In this document: one piece after another, positions 52,444 to 62,230 of the stretch
Layout: the number at the start of each line of letters is the position of its first letter
Numbering within the stretch: the stretch's first letter is position 1
Assembly (NCBI GenBank): GCA_023443625.1
Contig: JAEZTQ010000036.1
Span: 23,817-87,816, forward strand
DNA length: 64,000 bases
Reading direction: 5' to 3'
DNA from: Bacillota bacterium
Lineage (GTDB): Bacteria > Bacillota_A > Clostridia > Lachnospirales > Lachnospiraceae
Translations under genes and position numbers: made by a program
The notes under the pieces: model-generated
What the model was told of the DNA's origin: nothing
Databases searched by the model: none
What the model saw: the letters and a program-made list of their open reading frames with translations, nothing else

Positions 52444-52474
52444 ATGTAAAAATTATATTAAAGGGGATTAATGA

Positions 52475-52887
52475 ATGGAAGCAACTTTAAAAAATTATGA
52501 AATCTTAAATAAAATCGAATCTCTAAAAGCTATTATACAAATAGATATCCCGACTAAGGCAAGTTGGAATATAGGAGAAATATTAGAAAATTCGAATCTG
52601 CTATAAAGACATATTATGAATTTGAATATGAACTACTGCAAAAATATGCTCTAAAAGATGCGGAAGGAAATATTAAAATTGACGATAATGGTAAACCAAC
52701 ATTTCCCCCAGCTAGCAGGAATAAGTATGACAAAGAAATAGAAGAACTTTTAAATTGCGAGCAAACATTAGATATACAAACAGTGGATTTATCTGTATTG
52801 TGTGGAGATGGTAAAGAAATTAAACCAGTTATCTTGCTTGATTTGGATTTTATGATTACCCAAGAAGATGACAAGATATCAGAATAA
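52475..52887 (+). pseudogene. Phage DUF1617-like protein, frameshifted
   Basis: A start at 52475 (MEATLKNYEILNKIESLKAI) runs to a stop at 52605. A second frame from 52564 carries on with RKFESAIKTYYEFEYELLQK, GKPTFPPASRNKYDKEIEEL and SVLCGDGKEIKP. Joined, they resemble small DUF1617-type phage proteins encoded near tail genes. AAGGGG precedes the first ATG. Confidence 0.65.
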
Positions 52888-52918
52888 ATGATTGTTTAAC
52901 AGAAAGGATGTGATACAA

Positions 52919-53809
52919 ATGGCTCTTACAGATATAATAGATTTTGACAATGATATTGTTCGCACTATAGATCTTCACTTAGATAAAAAAACGAATATCT
53001 CTACTGTCGATCTTAAGCAGTATGATGAAAATGCAATATTTATAGTAGCATCTTTATGGAATAACAGTGCGGGATATAATATACCTACAGATACAACCTC
53101 AATGTTTTGCGCCTCAAAACCTGATGGTTATGGTGTAGCAAATAATTGTATGATTGTTGCTAATAAAATTGTTTATAAAGTATCTCTACAAACAATAGCA
53201 AAAGAAGGATTTTTCTCAGCCGAATTTAAACTTTATAGAACAATTAATGGCGAAGCTAAAAATATTCTACTTTTGCGTTTATGCTAAATGTTGAAGCAAC
53301 TGCATTAAAAAATGATACTATTATAAGTACTAGTGAAGTCAACGTACTAACAGAATTAATTAATGATTCCAATGAGGCCATTATTCAAATGGACGGATTA
53401 ATCACAAGTGCAACCACCGCTATAACAAATGCAAATACAGCCGCTGCTAATGCTACTACTACTACCCATGCTAATACAGTAGCAACCACGCTAACACTAA
53501 AACGTCTCTTGCAGACGAAAAGGCTGCATTGGCAAATACATCTGCAACTGTATCAAGTCAAAAATGTTTATGAATTTCGAGAAGATGGAACTTCTAATCA
53601 GATTATAGATTTCCTTGATTATGAATTTTGATGTAGCGAACCTTATTTCTGGAATGATGAATGTTTCTGGTTTGATGATAATATGGATTGGATAATATAT
53701 GTTTCTCACGAAAGAACAACAACATTTGGTGGTAAATGGTTAGTAGATCAATCGAAAAAAGTTTGGGAAGATTGGAAAAGTAATACTTCATGGGATACAA
53801 AAAATTAAT
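52919..53809 (+). pseudogene. Phage baseplate upper protein (BppU)-like, broken
   Basis: The frame from 52919 (MALTDIIDFDNDIVRTIDLH...) is a BppU N-terminal-like domain. It is interrupted near 53275 and continues from 53281 (NVEATALKNDTIISTSEVNV, then Ala/Asn/Thr-rich repeats). It changes frame again near 53500, meets a TGA at 53629-53631, and the same frame carries on as CSEPYFWNDECFWFDDNMDW to a TAA at 53809. The last piece is Trp-rich and looks like the end of an unrelated protein. Last recognisable coding piece of the prophage remnant. Confidence 0.65.
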
Positions 53810-53852
53810 GTAGATACAGTAATGTACAGCTTCCACGTAAATGTACTTTCCT

Positions 53853-53901
53853 AAGTACTCATCAGATTTCTGTTAAAAATTACAGTGTCTGATGAGTACT
53901 T
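53853..53901 (-). terminator. Terminator after the AraC-type regulator gene
   Basis: A 14-bp perfect outer stem (AAGTACTCATCAGA and complement) with an inner CTGT/ACAG pair. It lies 25 bp past the regulator stop codon and could end transcripts from both sides. Confidence 0.75.
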
Positions 53902-53925
53902 GTCTTAGATATTATAATTTAATGC

Positions 53926-56262
53926 CTAATTCTGCTTCAATTTTCTATATACCCCAGGGGTGATACCTTCATTTTTCTTAAACAACTTAATAAATGTTGA
54001 GCTGCTTAAAAATCCACACTTAGTAGCAATATCCTCTAATGTCTCATTGGTATGTTCTAGTAATTGCTTAGCATTCTTGATACGTAGATGATTTAAAAAG
54101 TCTAAAATAGAAATATTCTTCTGCATTCTAAACATATGGGATAGATATGAGCGTGATATATCAAAAACATTTCCTAACATTGAAATATTGACATCAGGAT
54201 TTCTAAAGTTTTCCTTAAGATACTCTTCTACTTCATCGCAAAGTGTAAAATTTATCTTTGAGTTCTGATAAAACTGGCGAAGGGAATTTAACATCCCTAC
54301 TAAATACTTTTGTACCTCTGAAAAAGTTTCGCATTGTAATACATTCGTATGAAGAAGCAGTCCATCTTGTATAGCCGTTGCACCAAATTGGTGAATAACA
54401 CGGCTAAAGTGAATTAGCAAATCATACTTAAAACAAGCGATTGCTTCTATAGAGGACATATCATTAATACCAGACAGGGCTTGTAGCTCATTGATAATTT
54501 CCTTACTGTCTTTAGGGCAGTCCACATCCTTAATGTATGAATGTAAAAGGTATTCAATCTTATTATCTTCTACACCCGTAAAATCAAATTCCCTATTCTT
54601 AATTTTTGAGTAAGAAATAATACTTCCCTTCCCATACATGAAACGATAATCTAATGCCATTTGAGTCTCTAAATAGCTTTTATGAATACCAGGGAGATTT
54701 GAATGTACATCAGAAAGTAAGCAGGTAATAATTATTCCAAAATGCTCTCTTAAAAAACTATAGCAACTAAAGGCAATAGAGTACATATCCGATGTTTGCT
54801 GGTCTCGACTGGATTCCTTGGAAAAATTGATGATATAGGCATAATGCCCTGGACTTGTTAAAACCAGAAATCCTTGATGTCGTTCAGAGCAAAGTTCCTT
54901 AAGCACATTGGATAAAATAAACTGCAAGATCAGTTGATTTTCTTTTAGCTTGATATCCCCGACTTTATTCGGATCTACTTCCTCAATATACATGAGAATA
55001 ATACCAAATATATCGGAGCGAAGTATAATATGATGGTTTAGATAAATATCCTCTTCCTCATTTGATACATCATCCGATAAGTTACCTAGCATTGCATGCA
55101 TTAAAAAATTATCACGCAGAGTATCTCCTTGCAGATCCAGCTCTTTTGTAAGAACAGAAATCTCATCGAAAGAGTTTATCAATACATCACTAATAAAATC
55201 TATCTCATTCTTCTTTTTGTCATATACCTTACCTGTGGAAGCTGCAATTTTAATAAGTACCCCCGTAATTGGTGAATAATTTGCTTTTGCCATTTTCCAA
55301 GCAAGGAAACTACTTAACAAAACACAAAGGAGGATACAAATTAAGGATACAATTCGAAGTTCATTCAACTGTTCCCAGAAAACACTGACTGGAATAGCCG
55401 AGGAATATGTACAACCTGTAACTTTAGATGAAAAAAAGTGAACAATATACTTCTTACCATCAATGGTACTATAATTAATTTGAGCGTCCTTCTTATAAGA
55501 AGTAATAATATCGCTTGATATAGCCTTGGAAGCTGCCAATAATTTGCTATTAGCATCAAAAATCATGAGGATTCCATCACTCTTAATAGAGGAACTGGCA
55601 AATAGCTGACGAAGTCTGTTCTGAGATAAAGTCACAACAGTAGTGACATCTGGTGAACCACGATAGCTGTGTGATTTAGATTGAGAAAATGCCATTCCTA
55701 ATATTGGATTTAAGGTATCATCATTTAATGTAATAATCTCACTTTTATAGTTACTATAAGGGTGATTGAGCAGTCTTGTATATTGTTCAAGAGAAATAAG
55801 GTTCTTATAATTGGCATGGTAATATTCATCAAAAGATAAGCCATTCTTACCATCATATATTTTTGAAAGATTATGATAAAGAACCATTACATTGTTAAAA
55901 TCTTTATGACTAAAGGTATTGATAAGTTTGTTTAGGTTATAAGCATCTATAGTTGGCTGTCTTAATTCATCAATGGAGTATGAGGTGAATTGTTGAATTT
56001 CTGGAGAACTTGTTAATGTAACACTTACCATATTCATTTCCGAAAAGACAGAGTCAACATTGGAAAAGAATTGATATAGTATATTGGAATTTGAACGGAG
56101 GATGCTTTTTTCAATAGAATTAGCGGCATAATTGTAAGTAATCAAGATAGTACAGAAGGGAATTAAAAATAAAAGCATATAGGATGAGAAGAATCTCCAA
56201 AAGAAGCTATATTTAAATTTAGATATCAGGGTAAACATATATGCATTCTTGAAATTAGCCAA
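53926..56262 (-). CDS. Membrane-bound AraC-family regulator (YesN-type)
   Basis: A 778-residue one-component regulator. The N terminus has a membrane segment (about residues 20-42), a large extracellular sensor region, a second membrane segment (LRIVSLICILLCVLLSSFLAW, about residue 310) and a long cytosolic part. It ends in an AraC HTH domain with VNISMLGNVFDISRSYLSHM and TLEDIATKCGFLSSSTFIKL, two helix-turn-helix units. TTG at 56262 is favoured because AGGTGG lies six bases before it. Divergently placed beside the sugar ABC operon at 56506, it most likely activates that operon in response to an extracellular glycan. Confidence 0.88.
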   Translation of the reverse strand: MANFKNAYMFTLISKFKYSFFWRFFSSYMLLFLIPFCTILITYNYAANSIEKSILRSNSNILYQFFSNVDSVFSEMNMVSVTLTSSPEIQQFTSYSIDELRQPTIDAYNLNKLINTFSHKDFNNVMVLYHNLSKIYDGKNGLSFDEYYHANYKNLISLEQYTRLLNHPYSNYKSEIITLNDDTLNPILGMAFSQSKSHSYRGSPDVTTVVTLSQNRLRQLFASSSIKSDGILMIFDANSKLLAASKAISSDIITSYKKDAQINYSTIDGKKYIVHFFSSKVTGCTYSSAIPVSVFWEQLNELRIVSLICILLCVLLSSFLAWKMAKANYSPITGVLIKIAASTGKVYDKKKNEIDFISDVLINSFDEISVLTKELDLQGDTLRDNFLMHAMLGNLSDDVSNEEEDIYLNHHIILRSDIFGIILMYIEEVDPNKVGDIKLKENQLILQFILSNVLKELCSERHQGFLVLTSPGHYAYIINFSKESSRDQQTSDMYSIAFSCYSFLREHFGIIITCLLSDVHSNLPGIHKSYLETQMALDYRFMYGKGSIISYSKIKNREFDFTGVEDNKIEYLLHSYIKDVDCPKDSKEIINELQALSGINDMSSIEAIACFKYDLLIHFSRVIHQFGATAIQDGLLLHTNVLQCETFSEVQKYLVGMLNSLRQFYQNSKINFTLCDEVEEYLKENFRNPDVNISMLGNVFDISRSYLSHMFRMQKNISILDFLNHLRIKNAKQLLEHTNETLEDIATKCGFLSSSTFIKLFKKNEGITPGVYRKLKQN

Positions 56263-56505
56263 TTTATACCACCTCATTTCTAATGATTTACATATTATAG
56301 CATGTATTTAACTTTTGAACAATTGAATTTCAAAATAAGCAACTACTATTTCACTTTTGAACTATCTATTTTGCAAACGGACGCTATACAAAGAGGCGAC
56401 TTGTTTTCTATAATGAACGTGTAATAAAAACAACAATTATCGGCCGATGAAAGTTGCAGTTATTTCAAATTGTAGTTGATATAATATAGAATACAGGAGG
56501 AATAT

Positions 56506-58140
56506 ATGAAAAAGAGATTAATTACCTATTTACTTATGATATCAATGCTAATGGCAATGTTAGGGGGATGCAAGGGAAAAGATACTTCCCAAAAAACATC
56601 CTCCAATGATACCTCAGATAATAATTCAGCAACTTCATCAGATTCATCTTCACAGGAATTCACAGGATATCCTATTAATACGGATATAACACTTAGCTTA
56701 TGGACTAATCAGATTAAACCATCATCAACAGTAACAAGCTGGAAAGAGTCACCCTTTCATACTATTCTTGCAGAGAAAACTGGCATTGATATCGACTATA
56801 CCTTTCCTACATCCGGTACTGATGAGAGGCAAGCCTTTAACTTAATGCTTTCTGATTCTAAGCTACCTGATATAATTTGGTATAGTTTTGGACACGATGC
56901 AGAGAGTATGCTCCAGGATAAACTAATACTAGATTTAACGGAATTACTTCCTAAATATGCTCCAAACTACTGGAAGTTCTTACAGGAAAACCCTAAGTAT
57001 GATAAATCCATGAAGACAGATAGTGGAAAATATTTTGGATTTGGATTTTTCCGTGAGAGTTTATGGCAGGCTGCTTATTCAGGTCCTATGGTTCGTATGG
57101 ATTGGTTGAATGAATGCGGATTACCTGTTCCTGAGACAATTGAGGATTGGGAAAATACTTTGAGAGCATTTAATGATAAATATGGAGCACAATTAGCTTT
57201 CTGCAACAATTTATTAATTAGCCCGGGAATGGGAAGCGCCTTTGGAGCATATGGAACAACAGAAATAAGACTTTACATTGATAAAGAGGGTAAAGTTCAA
57301 GTGGCACAAACACAGGAAGAATTCAAAAATTACATATCCTGGTTACACAAATTAAATGAGGAAGGGTTAATTGACCCTGATATAGTAACATTAGATGGAG
57401 CTGGTCTCAAAACAAAAGCCGTTAATAATAAAATGGGTATTACCATCGCACAAATGAGCTTAATGGATGGTTTCATACAAGATGCAAAGAATAGTGGAAG
57501 TACAGCTGAATGGGTGGGTTGTCCTTATCCAGTTATGAATAAGGGCGATAAGCCTGTGGCAATCTTCTATGAAGATCCCGTAGTAAATACAGTTGTAGGT
57601 ATCTCTTCTAGCTGTCCTGAAGAAAAGATTGAAACAGCATTGAGATGGTTAGATTATCCCTTTAGTGAAGAAGGGTATTATTACTGGAATTTTGGAACAG
57701 AGGGTGATACCTATAATTTAGTAGATGGAAAAGCTGTATTTACAGACAAGATTCTAAAAAGTGAGCTAGGTGCTTCAGAAGCAGTTAAACTTTATACTGG
57801 TGAATATGGTTGGGGACTAGGTCTTCAGGCTTTAGATATGGTGCAACAAAAATTAAATCCTGAAGTAGTTAAAGCTGGAGACTTATGGTTTAACGGTAAC
57901 GAAGAAACATGTAATTGGGTATATCCTAACTCTGTAACAATGACAACGGATGAAAATATGGAAAGCAGTACAATATATAATGCAATTGCAGCATACATAT
58001 TTGAGACATCTCTGAAGTTTATAACCGGTGAGGAATCATTGGATAATTGGGATAATTATTTAAAAACACTTGATGATATGGGACTTGAAAAAATGTTGCA
58101 AATTCGTCAAAACGCATATGATAGATATATGGCTAGATAA
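56506..58140 (+). CDS. Extracellular solute-binding lipoprotein (LplA type)
   Basis: A 544-residue binding protein of the large LplA/YtcQ-like group that usually captures oligosaccharides. The lipobox is MLGGCKGKD (Cys22) after MKKRLITYLLMISMLMAM; a Ser/Thr/Asn linker follows. The body has LPDIIWYSFGHDAESMLQDK, VRMDWLNECGLPVPETIEDW and EEGYYYWNFGTEGDTYNL, typical of these receptors. GGAGG precedes the ATG. First gene of the plus-strand transporter operon; it has no ATPase gene nearby, so it likely shares an MsmK-type ATPase. Confidence 0.9.
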   Translation: MKKRLITYLLMISMLMAMLGGCKGKDTSQKTSSNDTSDNNSATSSDSSSQEFTGYPINTDITLSLWTNQIKPSSTVTSWKESPFHTILAEKTGIDIDYTFPTSGTDERQAFNLMLSDSKLPDIIWYSFGHDAESMLQDKLILDLTELLPKYAPNYWKFLQENPKYDKSMKTDSGKYFGFGFFRESLWQAAYSGPMVRMDWLNECGLPVPETIEDWENTLRAFNDKYGAQLAFCNNLLISPGMGSAFGAYGTTEIRLYIDKEGKVQVAQTQEEFKNYISWLHKLNEEGLIDPDIVTLDGAGLKTKAVNNKMGITIAQMSLMDGFIQDAKNSGSTAEWVGCPYPVMNKGDKPVAIFYEDPVVNTVVGISSSCPEEKIETALRWLDYPFSEEGYYYWNFGTEGDTYNLVDGKAVFTDKILKSELGASEAVKLYTGEYGWGLGLQALDMVQQKLNPEVVKAGDLWFNGNEETCNWVYPNSVTMTTDENMESSTIYNAIAAYIFETSLKFITGEESLDNWDNYLKTLDDMGLEKMLQIRQNAYDRYMAR

Positions 58141-58154
58141 GAATAGTAATAAAA

Positions 58155-58182
58155 GAAACGGTGTCTGCAAAGATGCCGTTTC
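58155..58182 (+). promoter_or_regulatory. Intercistronic hairpin with GCAA tetraloop
   Basis: GAAACGGTGTCT and AGATGCCGTTTC form a 12-bp stem (two G-T pairs) capped by GCAA, between the binding-protein stop and the permease ribosome site, without a T-run. It probably stabilises the binding-protein message. Confidence 0.6.
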
Positions 58183-58203
58183 CATCTAGTAAGGAGGAAG
58201 AAG

Positions 58204-59124
58204 ATGCAAGAAAAAAAATCATGGTCGTCCGTTCTCAAAAGAGATTTAACAATGAATAAATGGAAGTACATAATGATACTCCCAGTTATCATATATATCA
58301 GTGTTTTTTGTTATAAACCAATGTATGGCATAATAATTGCATTCAAAAATTACAGGCCAGCCTTAGGTGTCATGGATAGTCCATGGGTTGGTTTCAGACA
58401 TTTTGTCACATTTTTTAAGGACTACAATTTTGTAAGTATATTACGCAATACTTTTACAATCAGTGGATTAAATATACTCTTTGGTTTTCCAGCTCCAATC
58501 ATTCTAGCTTTGCTAATAAATGAAATCCGTAATACGAAATTTAAACGTATAGTGCAAACAATTTCTTATATGCCCTACTTTATATCAATCGTTATAATCT
58601 GTGGATTAATTAAAACCTTTACTCAGTCGGATGGTATAATTTCAGAAATGGTTGTAATGGGTGGAGCAAAGGTCAATCTATTAGCGAATAAGCATTGGTT
58701 TTATCCCATATATATCATATCTAATATCTGGCAGTATATTGGATGGGATTCTATCATCTATCTAGCTGCATTATCCGGAATAGATCAGGAACAGTATGAG
58801 GCAGCTAAAGTCGATGGAGCAGGCAGGCTTAGGCAGATTATTAGTGTCACCTTACCCGGCCTGATGCCTACTATTACAATTCTATTCATACTAAAAATGG
58901 GAAGTATATTGAACGTCGGTTTTGAAAAGATACTTCTATTATATTCGCCTACAACCTATGATGTTGCAGATGTTATTTCTACCTATGTATATCGAATTGG
59001 TATCCTGGATGCAAACTACAGCTATAGCGCTGCAATAGGTCTTTTTAACTCTATTGTTAATATAGTATTCCTACTACTTACCAATACTATATGTAAAAAG
59101 GTAAATAATTCAGGATTATTTTAA
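58204..59124 (+). CDS. Sugar ABC transporter permease (LplB type)
   Basis: A 306-residue inner-membrane permease with six predicted helices. It begins near KYIMILPVIIYISVFCYKPM, has FGFPAPIILALLINEIRN, and carries the EAA loop in EQYEAAKVDGAGRLRQIISV (about residue 200), which contacts the ATPase. It pairs with the next gene. AAGGAGGAAGAAG precedes the ATG. Confidence 0.92.
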   Translation: MQEKKSWSSVLKRDLTMNKWKYIMILPVIIYISVFCYKPMYGIIIAFKNYRPALGVMDSPWVGFRHFVTFFKDYNFVSILRNTFTISGLNILFGFPAPIILALLINEIRNTKFKRIVQTISYMPYFISIVIICGLIKTFTQSDGIISEMVVMGGAKVNLLANKHWFYPIYIISNIWQYIGWDSIIYLAALSGIDQEQYEAAKVDGAGRLRQIISVTLPGLMPTITILFILKMGSILNVGFEKILLLYSPTTYDVADVISTYVYRIGILDANYSYSAAIGLFNSIVNIVFLLLTNTICKKVNNSGLF

Positions 59125-59142
59125 GGGAGGGTGATAATAGAA

Positions 59143-60045
59143 ATGAATATGAAAATAGAAAGCAGACGAAAAAAGCGATCCTTTAGTGATCGAGCATTTG
59201 ATATAGCTAATACGGTTATTATGTTAGCTTTGATTATAGTTACATTTTATCCCCTTTGGTATGTGGTATGTGCTTCCTTTAGTAGTCCAACAGCGGTAAT
59301 ACAAAATCCAGGTAAATTGTTGTGGCCTATAGAGTTTTCCATAAACTCATACATAAAAACTTTTGAACATCCCTTAATATTAAGCGGGTTTAAAAATACA
59401 TTTATCATTTTACTCTTTTCCCTTCCATTAAATTTACTCATGACCTTATTCTGTGGATATTTTATGGCTGCAAAGAATGTATTGCTTAAAAAATATATTA
59501 TAGCCTTTCTAATATTTACAATGTTTTTTAGTGGTGGACTGATACCTTCCTATCTAAATCAGAAATCTCTTGGTCTCTATAATAACTTATGGTCATTGAT
59601 TATACCAGGAGCGCTAAGCATATATAATGCAATTATTTGCAGAACAGCCATCGAGGCAGTACCAGATAGCTTGACTGAATCTGCTTATATAGATGGGGCT
59701 GGTGAATTAACAATATTATTTAAAATAATTACACCTTTGATTAAGCCAACTTTGGCAGTCATTACTTTATATTATGGAGTAGGACATTGGAATAGCTGGT
59801 TTAATGCCTCTTTGTATATAGCAGATAATGAATTGCTACCTATTCAGAATATTTTAAGAGCCATATTAATAGCAAATAGTGATATGTTGAATCAAGGGGC
59901 TACAAGTATGGAAAATATGAATAATTATGCTGAGACAATTAAATATGCCGTTATTGTGATTTCTACAGTACCAATCTTATGTATCTATCCTTTCTTACAA
60001 AAGTACTTTACAAAAGGCGTTATGATTGGTGCTGTTAAAGGATGA
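59143..60045 (+). CDS. Sugar ABC transporter permease (LplC type)
   Basis: A 300-residue second permease: basic N terminus (KIESRRKKRSFSDRAFDIAN), membrane helices (MLALIIVTFYPLWYVVCASF) and EAA loop in TESAYIDGAGELTILFKIIT. The C terminus YPFLQKYFTKGVMIGAVKG is the LplC/YtcP signature. The ATG at 59143 is preferred (GGGAGGG upstream); a GTG at 59131 lies inside that site. Confidence 0.92.
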   Translation: MNMKIESRRKKRSFSDRAFDIANTVIMLALIIVTFYPLWYVVCASFSSPTAVIQNPGKLLWPIEFSINSYIKTFEHPLILSGFKNTFIILLFSLPLNLLMTLFCGYFMAAKNVLLKKYIIAFLIFTMFFSGGLIPSYLNQKSLGLYNNLWSLIIPGALSIYNAIICRTAIEAVPDSLTESAYIDGAGELTILFKIITPLIKPTLAVITLYYGVGHWNSWFNASLYIADNELLPIQNILRAILIANSDMLNQGATSMENMNNYAETIKYAVIVISTVPILCIYPFLQKYFTKGVMIGAVKG

Positions 60046-60079
60046 GCTGCTAACCATTAGATTGCGCCCACACGTGCAC

Positions 60080-60112
60080 CAAAAAAAAAGAGCTATTCTC
60101 ACGAATAGCTCC
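60080..60112. terminator. Bidirectional terminator between convergent genes
   Basis: GAGCTATTC and GAATAGCTC pair around TCAC. The minus-strand side is followed by nine T residues, ending the NUDIX gene; the plus-strand side has a shorter T-run for the ABC operon. Confidence 0.85.
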
Positions 60113-60125
60113 TTTGTCTCCTAGG

Positions 60126-60578
60126 CTAAAAATATTTCTTGTTCCCCCACAGGTTACTCTTTTTCAAATCCAAATACTCATTATAGGCACGCTCTAAAAT
60201 CTGCTTTTCATTGGCAAATTTAAGCATATGGTAAGCTTCATGATACTTGTAATAACCGGAGTCCATAAAAAACTCTTCCCTTTGTGGCTTGCTGTAATAG
60301 CTATCAGACATCATTAAATACCAATGAACATCCTTTAATACTGTATTCTGTGGTGTGCTAAAAGAATACTGGCTTTTACCAATATACTTAATGATAGAAG
60401 CATTTGTCCCTGCCTCTTCCAAAACTTCACGTATCGCTGTCTCTTTATACTCTTCTCCCTCTTCAACGGTCCCTTTCGGTAGCACCCACCCCTCATATTT
60501 ATTCTTATAATTTTTATACAGTAATAAAATCTTTCCTCTGAATATAACTACACCACCACAGCTCGTTGCTTCTACCAT
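60126..60578 (-). CDS. NUDIX hydrolase
   Basis: A 150-residue pyrophosphohydrolase. The Nudix box is visible as GTVEEGEEYKETAIREVLEEAG (GX5EX7REVXEEXG form, about residues 36-57, within spacing tolerance). The N terminus VEATSCGGVVIFRGKILLLY is typical of Ap4A-hydrolase-like members. The substrate cannot be assigned. Single gene with its own terminator. Confidence 0.88.
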   Translation of the reverse strand: MVEATSCGGVVIFRGKILLLYKNYKNKYEGWVLPKGTVEEGEEYKETAIREVLEEAGTNASIIKYIGKSQYSFSTPQNTVLKDVHWYLMMSDSYYSKPQREEFFMDSGYYKYHEAYHMLKFANEKQILERAYNEYLDLKKSNLWGNKKYF

Positions 60579-60736
60579 CGCAATTCCTCCTGCCTTTGGT
60601 GTACCATCTTATCTAGTAAGAAGTATACAACAATGTGCACAACTTTTCAACATAAAATTATTGAAATGCCACAAAAGGTACAAATTGCATGTCGCAACGA
60701 TAAGTTGTAACAAAATACACTTTAGGTATCATCCAT

Positions 60737-62230
60737 CTATTTCATATATTCCTTAAATATTTTTCTGGCGATGGGGACGGCGTATTCACTACCGGTTCCT
60801 ACATTTTCTACAATTATACTTACTACTATTGTTGTATCTTCATAAGGGGCGAACCCAACGAACCAAGAATGTGCCTTTCCTGCGGAGTTATCCGCGGAGC
60901 CGGTTTTTCCGGACACCTCTACCTTCAGATCCTTAAGCTTTGTCGCGGTTCCATCTGTTACAACAAGTCTCATGGCTTTGGTCAAATAATCTGCTTCTAC
61001 ACCACTCATCATTCTGCCGATCGTTTGGGAGGGGTATTTTTTTATTGTAGCCCCCTCCGCATTCTCAATGTGATCCACTACATAAGGCTTCATCATAACA
61101 CCACCATTTGCTATTGCCGCCGTTATCATGGCGTTATGCAATGGTGTAATCAATGTTTTCCCTTGGCCAATAGCAGTCTGCATTGCTTCCTTCGTTCCCG
61201 ATATGCCTTGCTTTAAGGCAAAGCTGCTCACACTGCTTGCCATATTAACCGGCAAATTCTGATTGAAGAGAAAATCTTCACACAAATTATAAAATTGCGT
61301 GATATTCATATCTTTACCGATATTGGCAAAGGAGGTATTACAGGACTTTGCAAGGGATTGTAATAGATCAACCTCACCATGTTTTTTATTCTTATGACAG
61401 TGGATTGCCATGCCTCCGAATTCGATTCTGCCATCACAGTCATAATCATATTCCAGATACGCCATATTCTCACGCATATATTCTAACATCGTCAGGAGCT
61501 TGAAGGTGGACCCGGGCGGGTATAAGCCTTGGGTTGCCCGATTTAATAACGGAGCCTCTGTATAATCGTCCTTAAGCAACTCCTCCCACTCTGCATCTAC
61601 CTTATTGGGATCATAGGCTGGCTTCGATACCATCGCCAGTATCTTACCGGTGGAAGCCTCCAGCACTACAGCTGCTCCTCGATTATTCCCTAATGCATCA
61701 AAGGCAACCTGCTGAAGCTTAGAATCCAGCGTAGTTATCACATTATCACCCGGGCTCTTCTCACCGATTAGGTCAGAATACATCACCTCAATGCTATTGA
61801 TATTGGAGGTGAGCAACCTTATATTCTCTGACTCCTCAATACCGGTCTTTCCCTTGGAATAGCGACCCACTATGTGAGCAAATACATCTTTGTAGGGATA
61901 TTCCCTGGTCTCCCTTCCCTCGGAGTCCACAAGGGTCCTAGCAAGGATCTCCTTATCTTCCGAGAGTATCTGTCCTCTAACAAATCGCTCAGACAGGACC
62001 TCTTGTCTTTTGTTATAGGCATTATTAATTACCTCATCGCTTCGAACTATGATAAAGTAGGAAAAGTAACCTGCCATAAGAACAAAGAGGCCAAGGAAGA
62101 TATATATTATATTAAAAATCGGCCTTCGATGATCAACCAATCTCTCAGTCTGCAAACTGGCGCCAGACTCCTTGGTTGCAGCCAATTCCTTTACCCTACT
62201 TTTAAATAATTCCAACCATTTTCGAATCAT
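60737..62230 (-). CDS. Class B penicillin-binding protein (PBP2/FtsI type)
   Basis: A transpeptidase of 497 residues for peptidoglycan cross-linking. One membrane anchor (about residues 35-55, IFNIIYIFLGLFVLMAGYF), a dimerisation domain, then the penicillin-binding domain with the catalytic serine in PPGSTFKLLTML, SxN in LAKSCNTSFANIG and KTG in EVSGKTGSADNSAGKAHSWF. The ATG at 62230 follows TGGAGGTAAAG and overlaps the end of the FtsW-like gene, indicating translational coupling. The pair is a SEDS-bPBP synthase unit; spore-specific and elongation roles are both possible. Confidence 0.9.
   Translation of the reverse strand: MIRKWLELFKSRVKELAATKESGASLQTERLVDHRRPIFNIIYIFLGLFVLMAGYFSYFIIVRSDEVINNAYNKRQEVLSERFVRGQILSEDKEILARTLVDSEGRETREYPYKDVFAHIVGRYSKGKTGIEESENIRLLTSNINSIEVMYSDLIGEKSPGDNVITTLDSKLQQVAFDALGNNRGAAVVLEASTGKILAMVSKPAYDPNKVDAEWEELLKDDYTEAPLLNRATQGLYPPGSTFKLLTMLEYMRENMAYLEYDYDCDGRIEFGGMAIHCHKNKKHGEVDLLQSLAKSCNTSFANIGKDMNITQFYNLCEDFLFNQNLPVNMASSVSSFALKQGISGTKEAMQTAIGQGKTLITPLHNAMITAAIANGGVMMKPYVVDHIENAEGATIKKYPSQTIGRMMSGVEADYLTKAMRLVVTDGTATKLKDLKVEVSGKTGSADNSAGKAHSWFVGFAPYEDTTIVVSIIVENVGTGSEYAVPIARKIFKEYMK

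Noticed and set aside
53497..53836. Minus-strand frames at the end of the prophage remnant
   Set aside because: They are antisense to recognisable phage-derived pieces and lack ribosome sites.
45654..53925. Right-hand attachment site repeating the tRNA-Leu 3' end
   Set aside because: No second copy of the T-arm/acceptor sequence was found up to the regulator gene.
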